Positions 1 through 9,755 of a stretch of DNA of 38,865 bases are shown here, piece by piece. Each line of letters starts with the position of its first letter. The first letter of the stretch is position 1. A program made the translations under genes and the position numbers. The DNA lies in assembly GCF_000318095.2 (NCBI RefSeq), contig NZ_KB290705.1, positions 133,936 to 172,800 on the forward strand, read 5' to 3'. Under the pieces are notes generated by a model. The model had not been told where the DNA came from and did not search any database. It worked only from the letters and a program-made list of their open reading frames with translations. Source of the DNA: Alloprevotella sp. oral taxon 473 str. F0040. Its GTDB lineage: Bacteria; Bacteroidota; Bacteroidia; Bacteroidales; Bacteroidaceae.

Positions 1-399
1 CAAAAGGAAGGTTTTCCTTGTGCCATCATGGTGAGCATCGCTGGATTCTTGAGTTCTCCCTTCTATGCCGTCTATGGTGCCACGAAAGCCGCGCTGAGAA
101 GTTTTATCGAAAGTGTCAATGTCGAACTCTCGCGCGCCGATACTCCCAATCGCATTCTCAATGTTTCGCCCGGACACTTCAGCGGTTCGCAATTTGAAGG
201 TGGCACTTCCACGCAGCTCGATCAGCTTTTCCCACTGGCACAAGAGATACTCACACGCGCCCTTGCTCACGACGATCTCTACATCCCCCAATATGACGAA
301 GTGTTTCGCGCCGTGCTCGATCGCTACCAAGCCGATTTTCGCAAAGAGGGTCAGAGAGCCTATGACTACAAACTCCAATCTGGACGTGTGAAAAGCTGA
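1..399 (+). CDS. Short-chain dehydrogenase/reductase, C-terminal part (partial at window edge)
   Basis: The reading frame is open from base 1, so only the C-terminal part of an NAD(P)-dependent oxidoreductase is present. The visible part starts just before the SDR catalytic block: Ser in VSIAG and the YxxxK motif as YGATK, followed by the usual AALRSF helix. The next block (NVSPGHF) matches the region after strand 6, where classical SDRs have PG. The substrate cannot be told; SDRs of this shape reduce many carbonyls. The ATG at 28 is internal (the codons before it read ...PCAIM) and is not the true start. It is followed 70 bp later by the licD-like gene on the same strand. The family call is firm, the function open. 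Confidence 0.8.
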   Translation, partial: QKEGFPCAIMVSIAGFLSSPFYAVYGATKAALRSFIESVNVELSRADTPNRILNVSPGHFSGSQFEGGTSTQLDQLFPLAQEILTRALAHDDLYIPQYDEVFRAVLDRYQADFRKEGQRAYDYKLQSGRVKS

Positions 400-469
400 C
401 GCCTGCTTTGTATTCTCCACCCTATTCTTCCCCTCCCCGCCTTTCTTCATCCTCTCTCCTTACTGATTT

Positions 470-1285
470 ATGCCTCAACCTCCCATTGACCACGAAGCTC
501 TCCACGAGCGTTTCAATCCCGAAGGCTCACTTCTACGCCGCATGCAGCACCGCATGACCGAAATGCTCGGAGAAATCGACAAGATTTGCCGTCGCCACAA
601 CCTGAAATACTGGCTCTGCTCTGGCACTCTCCTTGGTTGCGTGCGCCATGGTGGATATATTCCTTGGGACGACGACCTCGACATCGAGATGCTTCGAGAG
701 GACTATGAGAAACTACTGAAAATTCTGCCCGAAGAACTGCCGGAACACCTGAAACTTCAGACGCCCGATACCGATCCAGGTTATTTCTTCCAGTTTGCCA
801 AGGTGCGCGACACACGCAGCTACCTAGAAGAGACCAATGACTACGACCGCATCTTCCAACTCAAGGGCATTTTCATCGACATCTTCCCTTACGAAAAGAT
901 GCCTCTCCCCTTGCTTTGGATTTCCAATCGCACTTTCGGGCGAGTATATAAGGTGATGAACAATCCCAACTACACGCCCGATCAGCTTATTGCCAAGGTG
1001 CGCCGCATCCGCAAGTTCAATGAGCGTTTCGTCTTCCCAGTGTTGCGCGCGATTGCCAAACTCTGGCCCACGAAATTCCTCAACTACAGCCCAGGCATCC
1101 CATACGACAACACGATTCTCCCAGAGGAAACCTTCCCCCTCACCACGGCAGAGTTCGATGGTCTGACAGTTCCCGTGCCCGCTGACACAGATGCTTACCT
1201 CCGTCGCAAGTTTGGCAATTACATGCAGCTTCCTTCTCTCGACAATCTCCATCCCCACAGCGCAAAGCTCACTATCGATGACTGA
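470..1285 (+). CDS. LicD family phosphotransferase-like protein
   Basis: A 271-residue cytosolic protein of the LicD family, whose characterised members transfer phosphocholine or other phosphodiester groups from a nucleotide-activated donor onto surface glycans. Family hallmarks are visible: YWLCSGTLLG at about 47-56, then RHGGYIPWDDDLDIEM at 59-74, whose acidic cluster is the expected metal/nucleotide site of this nucleotidyltransferase-like fold. The rest (VRDTRSYLEE, GIFIDIFPYE) also fits the family. It has no signal peptide or membrane segment. The stop overlaps the start of the next glycosyltransferase gene by 8 bases, so the two are probably translationally coupled and act on the same glycan. 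Whether the donor is choline, ribitol or another group cannot be read from sequence. Confidence 0.88.
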   Translation: MPQPPIDHEALHERFNPEGSLLRRMQHRMTEMLGEIDKICRRHNLKYWLCSGTLLGCVRHGGYIPWDDDLDIEMLREDYEKLLKILPEELPEHLKLQTPDTDPGYFFQFAKVRDTRSYLEETNDYDRIFQLKGIFIDIFPYEKMPLPLLWISNRTFGRVYKVMNNPNYTPDQLIAKVRRIRKFNERFVFPVLRAIAKLWPTKFLNYSPGIPYDNTILPEETFPLTTAEFDGLTVPVPADTDAYLRRKFGNYMQLPSLDNLHPHSAKLTIDD

Positions 1286-2258
1286 TTCCTCCCTTGCCCC
1301 CGTGGCACTCTTCGTTTATAATCGCCTAGATCACACCAAGCGCACGCTAGAAGCCCTAGCGGCCAACTATCTTGCGCCAGAAACGGAAGTGTATGTCTTT
1401 TCCGATGGCGGGCGCGACAATAGTTCTTGGCGATCTGTCGAAACCTTACGCGAATATCTCCACGAATTTGCGGAGCGCAATGCAGAGGAACACCTCTTCC
1501 GCGCCTTTCATCTCATCGAACGTCCCGAGAATTTCTATCTCGAGCGCAACATCATTGAGGGCATCTCCCAAGTCTTTGACAACCACGAGACGATTATCGT
1601 CTTGGAAGACGACATTGTCACAGCGCAGGGCTTTCTTTCCTACATGAATCGCGCTTTTCAGCTCTATCGCGAAGAACCTCTAGTGATGCACGTAGCCGGA
1701 TTCACTCATCTCAATCTGATAGATGAGCACCCCGAACTGTTAGAATCGGACAACGAAGCCTATTTCACGCCCCACATGGGCGGCTGGGGATGGGGCACCT
1801 GGCGCGATCGCTGGCAACATCACTTTGTCCACTACGCTTCTGCCCAAGAAGCACTCGAAGGTCTCACCAACGACGACATCGATGCTATGCAATATGGGGG
1901 CAATTTTCCCTGCCTTCACTCCATCGACCGCGACCCTATCCCTTGGGATGTCTGTTGGGAAATCGCTATTTACCGAGCTGGCGGACTGTGCCTCACACCT
2001 GCGCGCACGCTCATCCGCAATATCGGCTTACAAGGGGGCACACACTTCAGCGCCACTAGCAGTTGGTTGCAGCATTTCAGCTATGATCGGGAGCCCCTCA
2101 CGCGACCTCTCCAACTTTCGCACCGCACTCCCGAAAAATCCCCTGCCATAGAACGACTCTTCGCAGAAGCGATTCGAGACTGGGGCATCCGCTACACCTG
2201 GCTCGGTCAAGTGTTGCGCACGCTCAAACATTGGATAATCGGCAAACCCAAGCACTAA
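1278..2258 (+). CDS. Glycosyltransferase, GT-A fold (GT2/GNT-I-like)
   Basis: A glycosyltransferase of about 326 residues. The N terminus has the nucleotide-sugar binding start of GT-A enzymes (APVALFVYNRLDHTKRTLEA, about 7-26) and a metal-binding acidic motif LEDDIV at about 109-114, followed by FLSYMN; the order resembles GNT-I-like bacterial transferases. A WGWGTWRDRW stretch and a DPIPWDVCWE block lie in the second half. The frame is open upstream to 1191, but the ATG at 1278 is preferred because it leaves only an 8-base overlap with the licD-like stop and the protein then starts directly at the first strand. With the LicD-like neighbour it probably decorates a lipopolysaccharide, capsule or glycoprotein glycan. 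Sugar and acceptor are unknown. Confidence 0.82.
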   Translation: MTDSSLAPVALFVYNRLDHTKRTLEALAANYLAPETEVYVFSDGGRDNSSWRSVETLREYLHEFAERNAEEHLFRAFHLIERPENFYLERNIIEGISQVFDNHETIIVLEDDIVTAQGFLSYMNRAFQLYREEPLVMHVAGFTHLNLIDEHPELLESDNEAYFTPHMGGWGWGTWRDRWQHHFVHYASAQEALEGLTNDDIDAMQYGGNFPCLHSIDRDPIPWDVCWEIAIYRAGGLCLTPARTLIRNIGLQGGTHFSATSSWLQHFSYDREPLTRPLQLSHRTPEKSPAIERLFAEAIRDWGIRYTWLGQVLRTLKHWIIGKPKH

Positions 2259-2320
2259 CTTCGCCAACAACAGCTGAGGTGTTTACACCACACTTCGCAT
2301 TCTTTTTGCAACAATCCACA

Positions 2321-2359
2321 GAGGACAAGGACATCAACGCCCTTGTCCTCTTGCTTTTT
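2321..2359 (+). terminator. Rho-independent terminator after glycosyltransferase
   Basis: A perfect 10-bp stem (GAGGACAAGG at 2321-2330 with CCTTGTCCTC at 2341-2350), a 10-base loop and a T-rich run ending at 2359. It closes the SDR/licD/glycosyltransferase group 62 bp after the last stop. Confidence 0.8.
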
Positions 2360-2465
2360 CTTCACAAAAGAACAAGCTCATCAAGGTCAAATGAACCTAA
2401 TACTTCAAGGCTCTCTTTGCGCTCATCTGAGCATTCTCACAGACAAAAGGGAGAGTCGCGATAAA

Positions 2466-2568
2466 AAACTCGGAGAGTTTCAAAAAGTTCTCCGAGTTTT
2501 TTCAAAAGTTCTCCGAGATTTTTTAGAAAAAGTCGGAGATTTCTATGCACACTCTCGGAGATTTCTTG
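2466..2568. repeat. 21-bp phased CTCGGAG/CTCCGAG repeat island, copy 1
   Basis: Five CGGAG or CCGAG cores start at 2471, 2492, 2513, 2534 and 2556, i.e. spacings of 21, 21, 21 and 22 bp. Between the cores lie A/T-rich spacers such as TTTTTTCAAAAGTT. Cores of opposite orientation pair: ACTCGGAGA near 2468-2476 can form a 12-bp stem with TCTCCGAGTTTT, and TCTCCGA with TCGGAGA further right. The island fills most of the 446-bp gap between the glycosyltransferase and the WG-repeat lipoprotein; the rest holds the terminator at 2321 and the promoter at 2619. I see no convincing gene here. Confidence 0.85.
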
Positions 2569-2618
2569 TAAATAATCGCAAAACCTTCGCTTTACTCTCT
2601 CAAAAAGAGAGAAAACAC

Positions 2619-2649
2619 TTGGATGGTCGCCAAGGAAATCCTAACTTTG
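2619..2649 (+). promoter_or_regulatory. Bacteroidetes-type promoter of the WG-repeat lipoprotein
   Basis: The -7 box TAACTTTG (2642-2649) matches TAnnTTTG exactly. TTG within ACTTGG (2619-2621) sits 20 bp upstream, as expected for the -33 element. Transcription would start near 2655, giving a leader of about 50 bases before the ATG at 2705. Confidence 0.75.
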
Positions 2650-2704
2650 TCCTTATACCAATGGAAGATTTTCTACTACAAACCTTTACTAAAACTACCT
2701 GAAA

Positions 2705-4606
2705 ATGAAAGTATCTAACCTTTTTACCCTATTGTTGCTCGCCATCTCCGCAACAATCACCAGTGCTTGTTCCACTGAATCACCCTCTCATGAGATAGAA
2801 GCTTTGGCTTTCCGCAGCTCCGAATCTGGTCGTTGGGGCATCGTGAGCATGGACGGCGAAGTCATCGTCAGAGATTACTTCAAGAACGAACCTACTGTCG
2901 CAATGGATGGCAGATATTTCGTAAAAAATGACGAAGGACTGTGGGAGATGTATGACCTTTCAACCCAACCGCAAAAAAAAGGTGGGAAATACGTCTACAC
3001 TTCTGGCTTTTACCACGGCAGAGCTTTGGTGACGGAGCGCAATCAAGGGATTTCGCTCATCGACACTGAGGGAAAAGTGCTGAAACATCTGGATCGCATC
3101 GCCAATAAATCGGTAGAAGAAATAGCAAGCTTCGACCAAGGCTACGCCATCTTCATGACCACCGACAGTTTGTACGGAGCCATTGATGAAAACGGCACAT
3201 GCGTCGTCCAGCCCTCTTATTGCTATTTGGTGGCAGACGAAGGAAATTTCGTGGGCATCCCCAAGCAATACAAAAGAGTCATTCTTTCGGACGACAGCCC
3301 TCGCAAATATGCCCTTGATCTCTTCGACAAATCAGGAAGAATGCTGCATCAATTTCAGTCGTCGGAGTTTGAAGAACTCACCACAGGCAACGATAAATTT
3401 GCCATCGCCACGAAGCAAAAAGACAAAGAAAGCTGGACTTTCTACAACTTTAAGGGAGATGTGCTCTTTCGCTGCCCAGAAAATGTGAAGAATATCACGG
3501 CCATCAAGGGAAATAACTTCATCTATTCCAACCGAAAAGGCTTTGGATTGATGAATCTCAATGGAGAAATCTTGATTCCTGCCCAATATGCTGACTTAGA
3601 ATTTGATGGAGACTATCTCATTGCTACGATAGAGAGCAATGTCGATAGGAAAAGTATCTGGCTCAATCAGTACGGACAAAAGGTGGGCTCTGAGGCTTTT
3701 GAAGCTATCTACAATGCTTCTGACTTTGACAACGAGCATGCCGTGGTGAAAGTCAACGAAATGGGCTATAGTCTAGTAGACCTTAAAGGAAACCCGCTGA
3801 AACACCAGCCCGACATGGTAGAAGTGGGATGGAAAAAAGGCGATGATTTCATCCAGTCTGACATTATAGATTTGAATGAACTGCTCAACCAACTGAAGTT
3901 TAGTCCGCAAGGTGTAGATGGACTTTCCTTCCGTTCTTCTGCAGAAGTTGGAGCAAAACACTGGGCAGAAGTGAGTGGTGAAATCGAAGATGAAGAAGCC
4001 TTAGAAATGCTCCCTGCATTGTTGGGAAATCGCGCTGACCTCACCTACACCCTCAACGTCATGGGCATCCAAACCGAACTATATGTTGAGTATAATCAAC
4101 TGATGAGCCGCCACAAAGCAGGCAAAAATGGTCTCTTCCCAACGAGTGAATTGGACTATGAAGCGGAGAGAGAGGAAATGATGTCGCACAACTTTGTGTG
4201 GAATGACACATATCCCATGTCTTTCGCCATGAAAATAGCGAATAAAGGTAAGATGCACGGCAGACTTCGTCCACTTTTCAATGCGATAGTGGCGCGTTTG
4301 CAGCAAACTGGTAGCCTGATGAAAGGCAATAATGGAGCAAAAATCTTCAAACTCAAGGATGGACACCACGCGATTGTGGCATTAGAACCTCATTCCGTCT
4401 TTGTGATTTGGGGTAAAATAGAGGGAATTGAAGACTATGATATTGAGTTTTTCAAAAACCACAAAGAGAATCTCAACATTACCTCCGAAGAACTGAGCGA
4501 AGACATGACGGACGGACTCTCTGACCAAATGATGATGGAGGACAGTTCTTCGGAAGATAGACCCATGTCCTTAAAAGAAACCATCGCCAATCTAGGAAAC
4601 AAATAG
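2705..4606 (+). CDS. WG-repeat lipoprotein
   Basis: A 633-residue exported lipoprotein. Residues 1-21 are a lipoprotein signal peptide with lipobox TSAC and the lipidated Cys at 22. Residues about 40-370 contain degenerate WG beta repeats of the type G-[IL]-[IVM]-[ND]-x-x-G-x-x-[IV]-x-x-x-Y: GRWGIVSMDGEVIV, YGAIDENGTCVVQPSY and FGLMNLNGEILIPAQY are the clearest. WG repeats form repeated beta sheets and usually bind partners; no enzyme activity is known from them. The C-terminal 250 residues are of another type that I do not recognise, and end in an acidic, Met- and Ser-rich tail. It has its own promoter and a strong terminator, so it is probably monocistronic. Location is likely the outer membrane or periplasm; the function is unknown. 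Confidence 0.82.
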   Translation: MKVSNLFTLLLLAISATITSACSTESPSHEIEALAFRSSESGRWGIVSMDGEVIVRDYFKNEPTVAMDGRYFVKNDEGLWEMYDLSTQPQKKGGKYVYTSGFYHGRALVTERNQGISLIDTEGKVLKHLDRIANKSVEEIASFDQGYAIFMTTDSLYGAIDENGTCVVQPSYCYLVADEGNFVGIPKQYKRVILSDDSPRKYALDLFDKSGRMLHQFQSSEFEELTTGNDKFAIATKQKDKESWTFYNFKGDVLFRCPENVKNITAIKGNNFIYSNRKGFGLMNLNGEILIPAQYADLEFDGDYLIATIESNVDRKSIWLNQYGQKVGSEAFEAIYNASDFDNEHAVVKVNEMGYSLVDLKGNPLKHQPDMVEVGWKKGDDFIQSDIIDLNELLNQLKFSPQGVDGLSFRSSAEVGAKHWAEVSGEIEDEEALEMLPALLGNRADLTYTLNVMGIQTELYVEYNQLMSRHKAGKNGLFPTSELDYEAEREEMMSHNFVWNDTYPMSFAMKIANKGKMHGRLRPLFNAIVARLQQTGSLMKGNNGAKIFKLKDGHHAIVALEPHSVFVIWGKIEGIEDYDIEFFKNHKENLNITSEELSEDMTDGLSDQMMMEDSSSEDRPMSLKETIANLGNK

Positions 4607-4626
4607 CAGCGCACTGCAACAAAACA

Positions 4627-4661
4627 AAGTCCGCATCCCTACACGCGAGGGATGCGGACTT
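4627..4661. terminator. Bidirectional terminator between convergent genes
   Basis: A perfect 14-bp stem (AAGTCCGCATCCCT at 4627-4640 with its complement at 4648-4661) and a 7-base loop, with T-rich sequence on both sides when read on either strand. It lies between the ends of the lipoprotein gene (plus) and the DUF4132 gene (minus) and can serve both. Confidence 0.85.
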
Positions 4662-4686
4662 ATTATTTTGAGCGAAAGGGGCTAGA

Positions 4687-7600
4687 CTAGGACTGCACAT
4701 GCGGTTGAATCCACTGCAAGATGGTGGGATCTTTGAGTTTATTATCCTCTGCGAGAAGCACCACCTTGGAGATAATCTCCACCGTCTTGGGATCTTCATC
4801 CATGAAAGGCAGATAAATACGGCCGCGGTGCTGACTGTGCACAGGGATAATGGGAATTACTGTGCCGCCCTCTTGGCGCACCAAACCAGAACCTAGATGA
4901 ACGGTGTAGTTGGCGAGCATGCCTTTGATGTAGACATGGTTGCCGCTGATGCTGACATTGGCAAATTTCATCAACTCTGCTGTGCAGCGCACGATGGCAG
5001 CACGGAGTTCCTTGGTGCTTTGTCCAGTTTCGGGGTCTACACCTCCCACAAAGGCGATGCTCACCGCCATGTCGATATCGCGCATCACCTCACTGTACAA
5101 CAGAGGATCTAGGTCGGCAATGTGGAGATCTGGCACACCGGGCACATAGCGAGTGCGAGAGAACCGCACATATTCTATGGTGGGAGCTTCAACAGCTGAG
5201 GGAGAGAACCAGTCGGCTCGGGCATAGAGCGAAACGCAGATGCCTTGCGCAAGGAAGACTTTCTGCAATCCACCCTCATAACTCGCATTCCAGCCACGAG
5301 AACGCAAGGCTGCAGCGGCTTGTTTCACCTGAATTTGATAGCCACTATAGCGACGTGACTCTCTCAGCTCGGCCTCTTCCGGCATGGGCACGTAGAGTTC
5401 GCGGAAGACTTGCTTGAAGGGCTGCACCAACTTCTCAGCAAAGAGGTGAGACTGCCATTTTGCCCACAGTCCAGCTGCGTTGAAATCTACGGGGTGTGCG
5501 AGAAGAAGTGGCGATTTTCCATACTTTTTCACCCCATCTAACGTGGCGAGTCCTTCGGCGGTGGGAAGTCCGAACTGCTGGTCTTGGAGAAGCACGAGCT
5601 TTTTGAACATCGGACTCACCACGGGATTGGAGAGAATGGCGCGCACATCGTCCATGGCTAGCGGAGTGCGGCGTTGCATTATGTCTTCCAGTAGGAAGCG
5701 CGCACGCTGATGTTGGGCTTTCCACGCCCTGCTCACCTCCGCTATCTCCAGATATTGCGGATGCTTCTTGAGTTTTGTAGGAATCCCTTTGAGCAACTTC
5801 TTATCTTTGAGGATTTGCAACCTATTGGTGCCGTCGTCCTTGAGGGAGATGATGCAGGAATATCCTTCGATGTCGATGCCTTCTAGGTAGTTGGCTGCGC
5901 TTTCCACCTGAAGGGCTTCCATGCGCCACGTAAGTTGCACGGGATCGGCAAAGCCTGCACCACGAGAAAGATTGAGGAGCGCAATCTCCCATACGCGTCT
6001 TTCAGAGTCTTGTCGCTGAGCACCAAACTGTTTTGACTCTTTGAGGAACTGCTGAATGCGAAGATAGCGACGTTGGATCGCAGCATCGTCACGATCGGTG
6101 AGCAATCCTAGTGCGCACACAGCATCTTTGTTGCGCTTCTCTTTGATTTGCTTCAGGAGTTCTTCCTCTGTCACCTTGCCTTGCACGACATCTGCATAAC
6201 GGCGTGCCCGAGTGTGGATGGCACCACTGCCGATGTATTTGGCAGCCTTGGAGCAGATTTCAAAACGCTCTTCTCCGATTTCTTCAAGAGCTTGGCGGAA
6301 GAGTGCCTCGTCAAACGCACCATCTGCGAGATCTAGAGGGTCTAGTTCGGTGTAACGTGCGATGAGTGCCTTTTTTTCGTCGTTGCCCATCTCACGAGCA
6401 TGGGCGATGAAGTAGTAATAGGCGGTACGGAATCCGCGCCAATTCAGACGTTGCTCCACAAAATCCAGCCACTGTGGCGCGAAGAATGCGAGTTCTACGA
6501 GGAGTTGTTCCGAGATGTCTGCCAACATCTCGGGCGTATCTGTGGGAAGCGGGTAACAGCTCGTCGCCAAACTACTGAGGATGGAGCGGCGCTCTGTGCC
6601 ATAAATGTCGATTTTGAGGTGATCTTTGCGCACTGCCTTCATGATGCGCGCCACACGCTCTGCCCCTTTGAGCACGAGAATGTAGCAGCACTGATGAAAC
6701 GCCTCAGTAGCCTCTGTGGGAGCATTGCGACGTTGCATCTCCACTTCAAAGAGATGGTTGATAAATCGATCGACTAAATCTCGGGTGTTTTGGCTATAAC
6801 AAATCAAATTGACCTCGTCTCTTGCATATTTCTCCAGTTCTTCCACCTTTTTCAGGCTCAGTGCTCCCCAGCGATGGGCATAAGCCAGATCCATCATATC
6901 TTGCAAGCCGCGGAATTTTTCATATTCCATCTGCGTATACAGCTGGTCTTCGTTGATGGTTCCATGCGCAAGCAGCTGAAGCAGGACAGCCGTCGGAAGA
7001 TAATAAACATCTTCCCAGTCCTCTTGGCAAGCAGGTTCGCCCCATCTGTGGTAAAACGCAAGAAACATCGGAGCTACGCGCTCAAACTCGCCCTGCATGT
7101 TCGATTCGCACGCATGGATGGCGTATTTCAATGGAAATCCTCCAGAGATAGGATAGATTGCATCATCGCGATACCTGTAGGGTTCCTTATAAGTCTCTTG
7201 TGGGGTATACCAATAACACAGTTGGCAGAGGGTGTAAGCATGGGAGAACACCAACTCAGGTCGCCGTTTCTTCACCATGTGTTGGAGAGCCACGATCATT
7301 CTCTGGAACTTCCATAAATGGGTCCACTGCACTCGCCCGCCGATATCGCCAAAAGGATAACCGTTCAAAGGCAAGGGCAACACCCCTAGTCGGTCATTGA
7401 GCAAAAGATAACTCATCATCAAATCAAGAGCTAAGACTTTTTCGTCGGTGATGTCGTAACGTTCGATCCAACCTTTCCAGAGTTCCGGGTAAGGGAGCTG
7501 ATTTACCTCTGTGGCACCGTTCCACATAAAACCGCCGTCATAGAGACATAGCGTTTCTCCCCTTTCGTCTTGGTAGGTGAGTTCCTTGTTATCCTCAAGG

Positions 7601-9753
7601 ATTTGGGCAAAATCGTCATAGATAGCTTTGACATCTTTTTCTGTTAAGGGGAAGAGTTTGGACAAATCTAGTTTGGATTTGCTGGTTCCCCTGGAGAAGA
7701 TTCGAGCAAGCAAAGACTTTTTCTTGGAATCTATGGACACCCACTGCGAAACAGGGCTTGCGGCGAAACGTTCTGCGTCAGCAAATGGATTTTCAAAGGG
7801 GAGTTTTGGCAGCTCTGTGGGAGTGAACAAGCCGAAACGTAGTTGACTGTCGCCTGCATCTCCCACTTGCGCTGCTTTAGCTTCACTCTTTCCGGCTGCG
7901 GCTCCACTGTCAGCAGCACCATCCTCAGAGATTTTCTTCTCTGACTCGGTCACTTCGCCAAACTTCTCGCGCAAAATGGCACTGCCCTCACGGAGTTCCA
8001 CCAGACAATCGGCTATATAGTCGCCATTCGTACACAGCAATCGCTCATAAGCTCCCACCAAAATGTCATCGGGCTGCGTGAGCAGCAACTGCACTGCGCG
8101 TTGGCGCGTGGTGGAAACCTTGGATTTGAATTTGGCATCAAGGAGTTGGATTTCCTTATCTGTGAATTGTTCGCGCAAGAACGCCTCGCGGAATACGAGA
8201 AACAGGGCATCGTTCTCAAAATTCAAAGCATTGCGCAAGAGAAAACCTCGACGCGCCTCGGGAGATCCCATAGGAAGCACGTAGGAAAAGAAGAAATCTG
8301 TATATCCATCTTTGTCACTATTGTAATAATAATAGGAGGAGAAGATATTTACTCCCCATGAGGGAATCTTCTGCGCAAGGAATTTATCCACAGCAGCTTG
8401 CGTGTGGAGGAGCAGAGAGATCGTATATAAGACATTGATAACGCTTTCGCGCGTGAAAGAAATGCAGAACCACTCGAATCCCGGATGGACCACTTTATTC
8501 TTCGCTTTGAGTGTTGGCAGCCAATCTAAAATTGTTTGGTGCAACACCTCCAGTTTTTTCCGAGTATTCTCGCTGAATGCTATCGCCTTTTTCGTTTTAA
8601 CGAAATGGTCTAATACGTCTGTTCCTCTAAACTCATTGATGATGTAGGCACGAAAAGTAGGTTCTTCTAATCGAAGAGTAAATACATCGAGATGCAAAAA
8701 GTCTATATAGTGCCTATCTTCCAGATTGACACGATTTAAATACCACAAGGCAGCCACAGAGACCTGCGAGGGTTTGTCACTAGTCAGCAGCGCTTCAGCC
8801 TCGTCAAATGCCACTTGCGCATCGACACAGCCCACAGTATAGAGCGCAATATAGACAAGTAGCGGATTATCTCCTGCATAAGCAGTGGCGAGTTCCTCGG
8901 GATGCTCGAGATATCGGCGAATGGCGTGGAAGATAGTCGCAATATCCTTATCTTCAACCTTTTCGTATCCCAATCCGCACCAAGTTTGCACGGCACGACG
9001 TACAGAGCTATAGCGCAAAAGTCCCTCTTCGTCGACGACTTTTAGGAGTTTGAGGTAGAAATCCATGTTGTAGGAATCACCACTCTCCAGGATTACTTGT
9101 CGCAATCCCTCTTGCAACTTAGCTGCTTTCAGCAGGTTGAGGAGCAAATCATGGAGTTCTTCGTTGTCACCACGCTCGATAGCGCAGACTAATTCGTAAG
9201 ATAAGATGCCAACATTGTTTTCTGAGGTGATTACGTCCTTAGCAGCGGCAATGACTTCGGCATTGCCTTGGCGTAAAGCGGCTCCAATGAAAGCGCTATA
9301 ACCGACCTTTCTAAACTCCTGTAGGCGCATTGTATGGCGCCCACGAACAAGATCGTCTAAACTTGCTCCATGAAGAGCTATCATAAACGCATCGACGACT
9401 GTCTCTCTCACAGTAGCTTCCGACAACTTGCCTGAATTAGACAAGCGGAAGCGATAAATGCTGCGCATCATCCCCTTCGTTTCCTGATAACCAAGGAGAT
9501 ATGCCAGAATTTCACTGAGCCACGAGGGCAACAGGTGGGGAAGATGGTAACCAGCTATGAGCAGTTGGGAATGCACTAAGGAACCGATGGTCAGTTCTTG
9601 TAAGGACTTGTGGAGTTCCCAAGGAGATACTTCAGACAAATCCTTAGATTTTACGGCTTTATACAGCACTTCTTCGACCTTGTTCAATGAGTTGACATCG
9701 ATTTGAGCTAAATAATCCTTCTTAAATAGTTCTGCTTGTTCTGGAGTACGCAT
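4687..9753 (-). CDS. Giant DUF5724/DUF4132-type protein
   Basis: A 1688-residue cytosolic protein with no signal peptide or membrane segment. Residues 1 to about 595 are mostly helical and repeat-like, in the manner of HEAT-type scaffolds. A low-complexity Ala/Glu/Lys/Ser linker follows at about 598-630. The rest resembles the DUF4132 family: blocks such as YPLNGYPFGDIGGRVQW-like sequence, YLEGIDIEGYSCIISLKDDG and a conserved C-terminal module with SRTRYVPGVPDLHIADLDPL, RDIDMAVSIAFVGGVDPE and GNHVYIKGMLANYTVHLGSG. E. coli YehI (MolR) is the best-known DUF4132 protein; the biochemical role of the family is not established. The small gene upstream on the same strand is probably its partner. The ATG at 9753 is the first in the frame and directly abuts a heptanucleotide repeat. 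I am fairly sure of the family, not of a function. Confidence 0.75.
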   Translation of the reverse strand: MRTPEQAELFKKDYLAQIDVNSLNKVEEVLYKAVKSKDLSEVSPWELHKSLQELTIGSLVHSQLLIAGYHLPHLLPSWLSEILAYLLGYQETKGMMRSIYRFRLSNSGKLSEATVRETVVDAFMIALHGASLDDLVRGRHTMRLQEFRKVGYSAFIGAALRQGNAEVIAAAKDVITSENNVGILSYELVCAIERGDNEELHDLLLNLLKAAKLQEGLRQVILESGDSYNMDFYLKLLKVVDEEGLLRYSSVRRAVQTWCGLGYEKVEDKDIATIFHAIRRYLEHPEELATAYAGDNPLLVYIALYTVGCVDAQVAFDEAEALLTSDKPSQVSVAALWYLNRVNLEDRHYIDFLHLDVFTLRLEEPTFRAYIINEFRGTDVLDHFVKTKKAIAFSENTRKKLEVLHQTILDWLPTLKAKNKVVHPGFEWFCISFTRESVINVLYTISLLLHTQAAVDKFLAQKIPSWGVNIFSSYYYYNSDKDGYTDFFFSYVLPMGSPEARRGFLLRNALNFENDALFLVFREAFLREQFTDKEIQLLDAKFKSKVSTTRQRAVQLLLTQPDDILVGAYERLLCTNGDYIADCLVELREGSAILREKFGEVTESEKKISEDGAADSGAAAGKSEAKAAQVGDAGDSQLRFGLFTPTELPKLPFENPFADAERFAASPVSQWVSIDSKKKSLLARIFSRGTSKSKLDLSKLFPLTEKDVKAIYDDFAQILEDNKELTYQDERGETLCLYDGGFMWNGATEVNQLPYPELWKGWIERYDITDEKVLALDLMMSYLLLNDRLGVLPLPLNGYPFGDIGGRVQWTHLWKFQRMIVALQHMVKKRRPELVFSHAYTLCQLCYWYTPQETYKEPYRYRDDAIYPISGGFPLKYAIHACESNMQGEFERVAPMFLAFYHRWGEPACQEDWEDVYYLPTAVLLQLLAHGTINEDQLYTQMEYEKFRGLQDMMDLAYAHRWGALSLKKVEELEKYARDEVNLICYSQNTRDLVDRFINHLFEVEMQRRNAPTEATEAFHQCCYILVLKGAERVARIMKAVRKDHLKIDIYGTERRSILSSLATSCYPLPTDTPEMLADISEQLLVELAFFAPQWLDFVEQRLNWRGFRTAYYYFIAHAREMGNDEKKALIARYTELDPLDLADGAFDEALFRQALEEIGEERFEICSKAAKYIGSGAIHTRARRYADVVQGKVTEEELLKQIKEKRNKDAVCALGLLTDRDDAAIQRRYLRIQQFLKESKQFGAQRQDSERRVWEIALLNLSRGAGFADPVQLTWRMEALQVESAANYLEGIDIEGYSCIISLKDDGTNRLQILKDKKLLKGIPTKLKKHPQYLEIAEVSRAWKAQHQRARFLLEDIMQRRTPLAMDDVRAILSNPVVSPMFKKLVLLQDQQFGLPTAEGLATLDGVKKYGKSPLLLAHPVDFNAAGLWAKWQSHLFAEKLVQPFKQVFRELYVPMPEEAELRESRRYSGYQIQVKQAAAALRSRGWNASYEGGLQKVFLAQGICVSLYARADWFSPSAVEAPTIEYVRFSRTRYVPGVPDLHIADLDPLLYSEVMRDIDMAVSIAFVGGVDPETGQSTKELRAAIVRCTAELMKFANVSISGNHVYIKGMLANYTVHLGSGLVRQEGGTVIPIIPVHSQHRGRIYLPFMDEDPKTVEIISKVVLLAEDNKLKDPTILQWIQPHVQS

Positions 9754-9755
9754 GA

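Noticed and set aside
2231-2702. Two short open frames (77 and 119 codons) before the WG-repeat gene
   Set aside because: They run through a terminator, a repeat island and the promoter of the next gene, and have no recognisable content.
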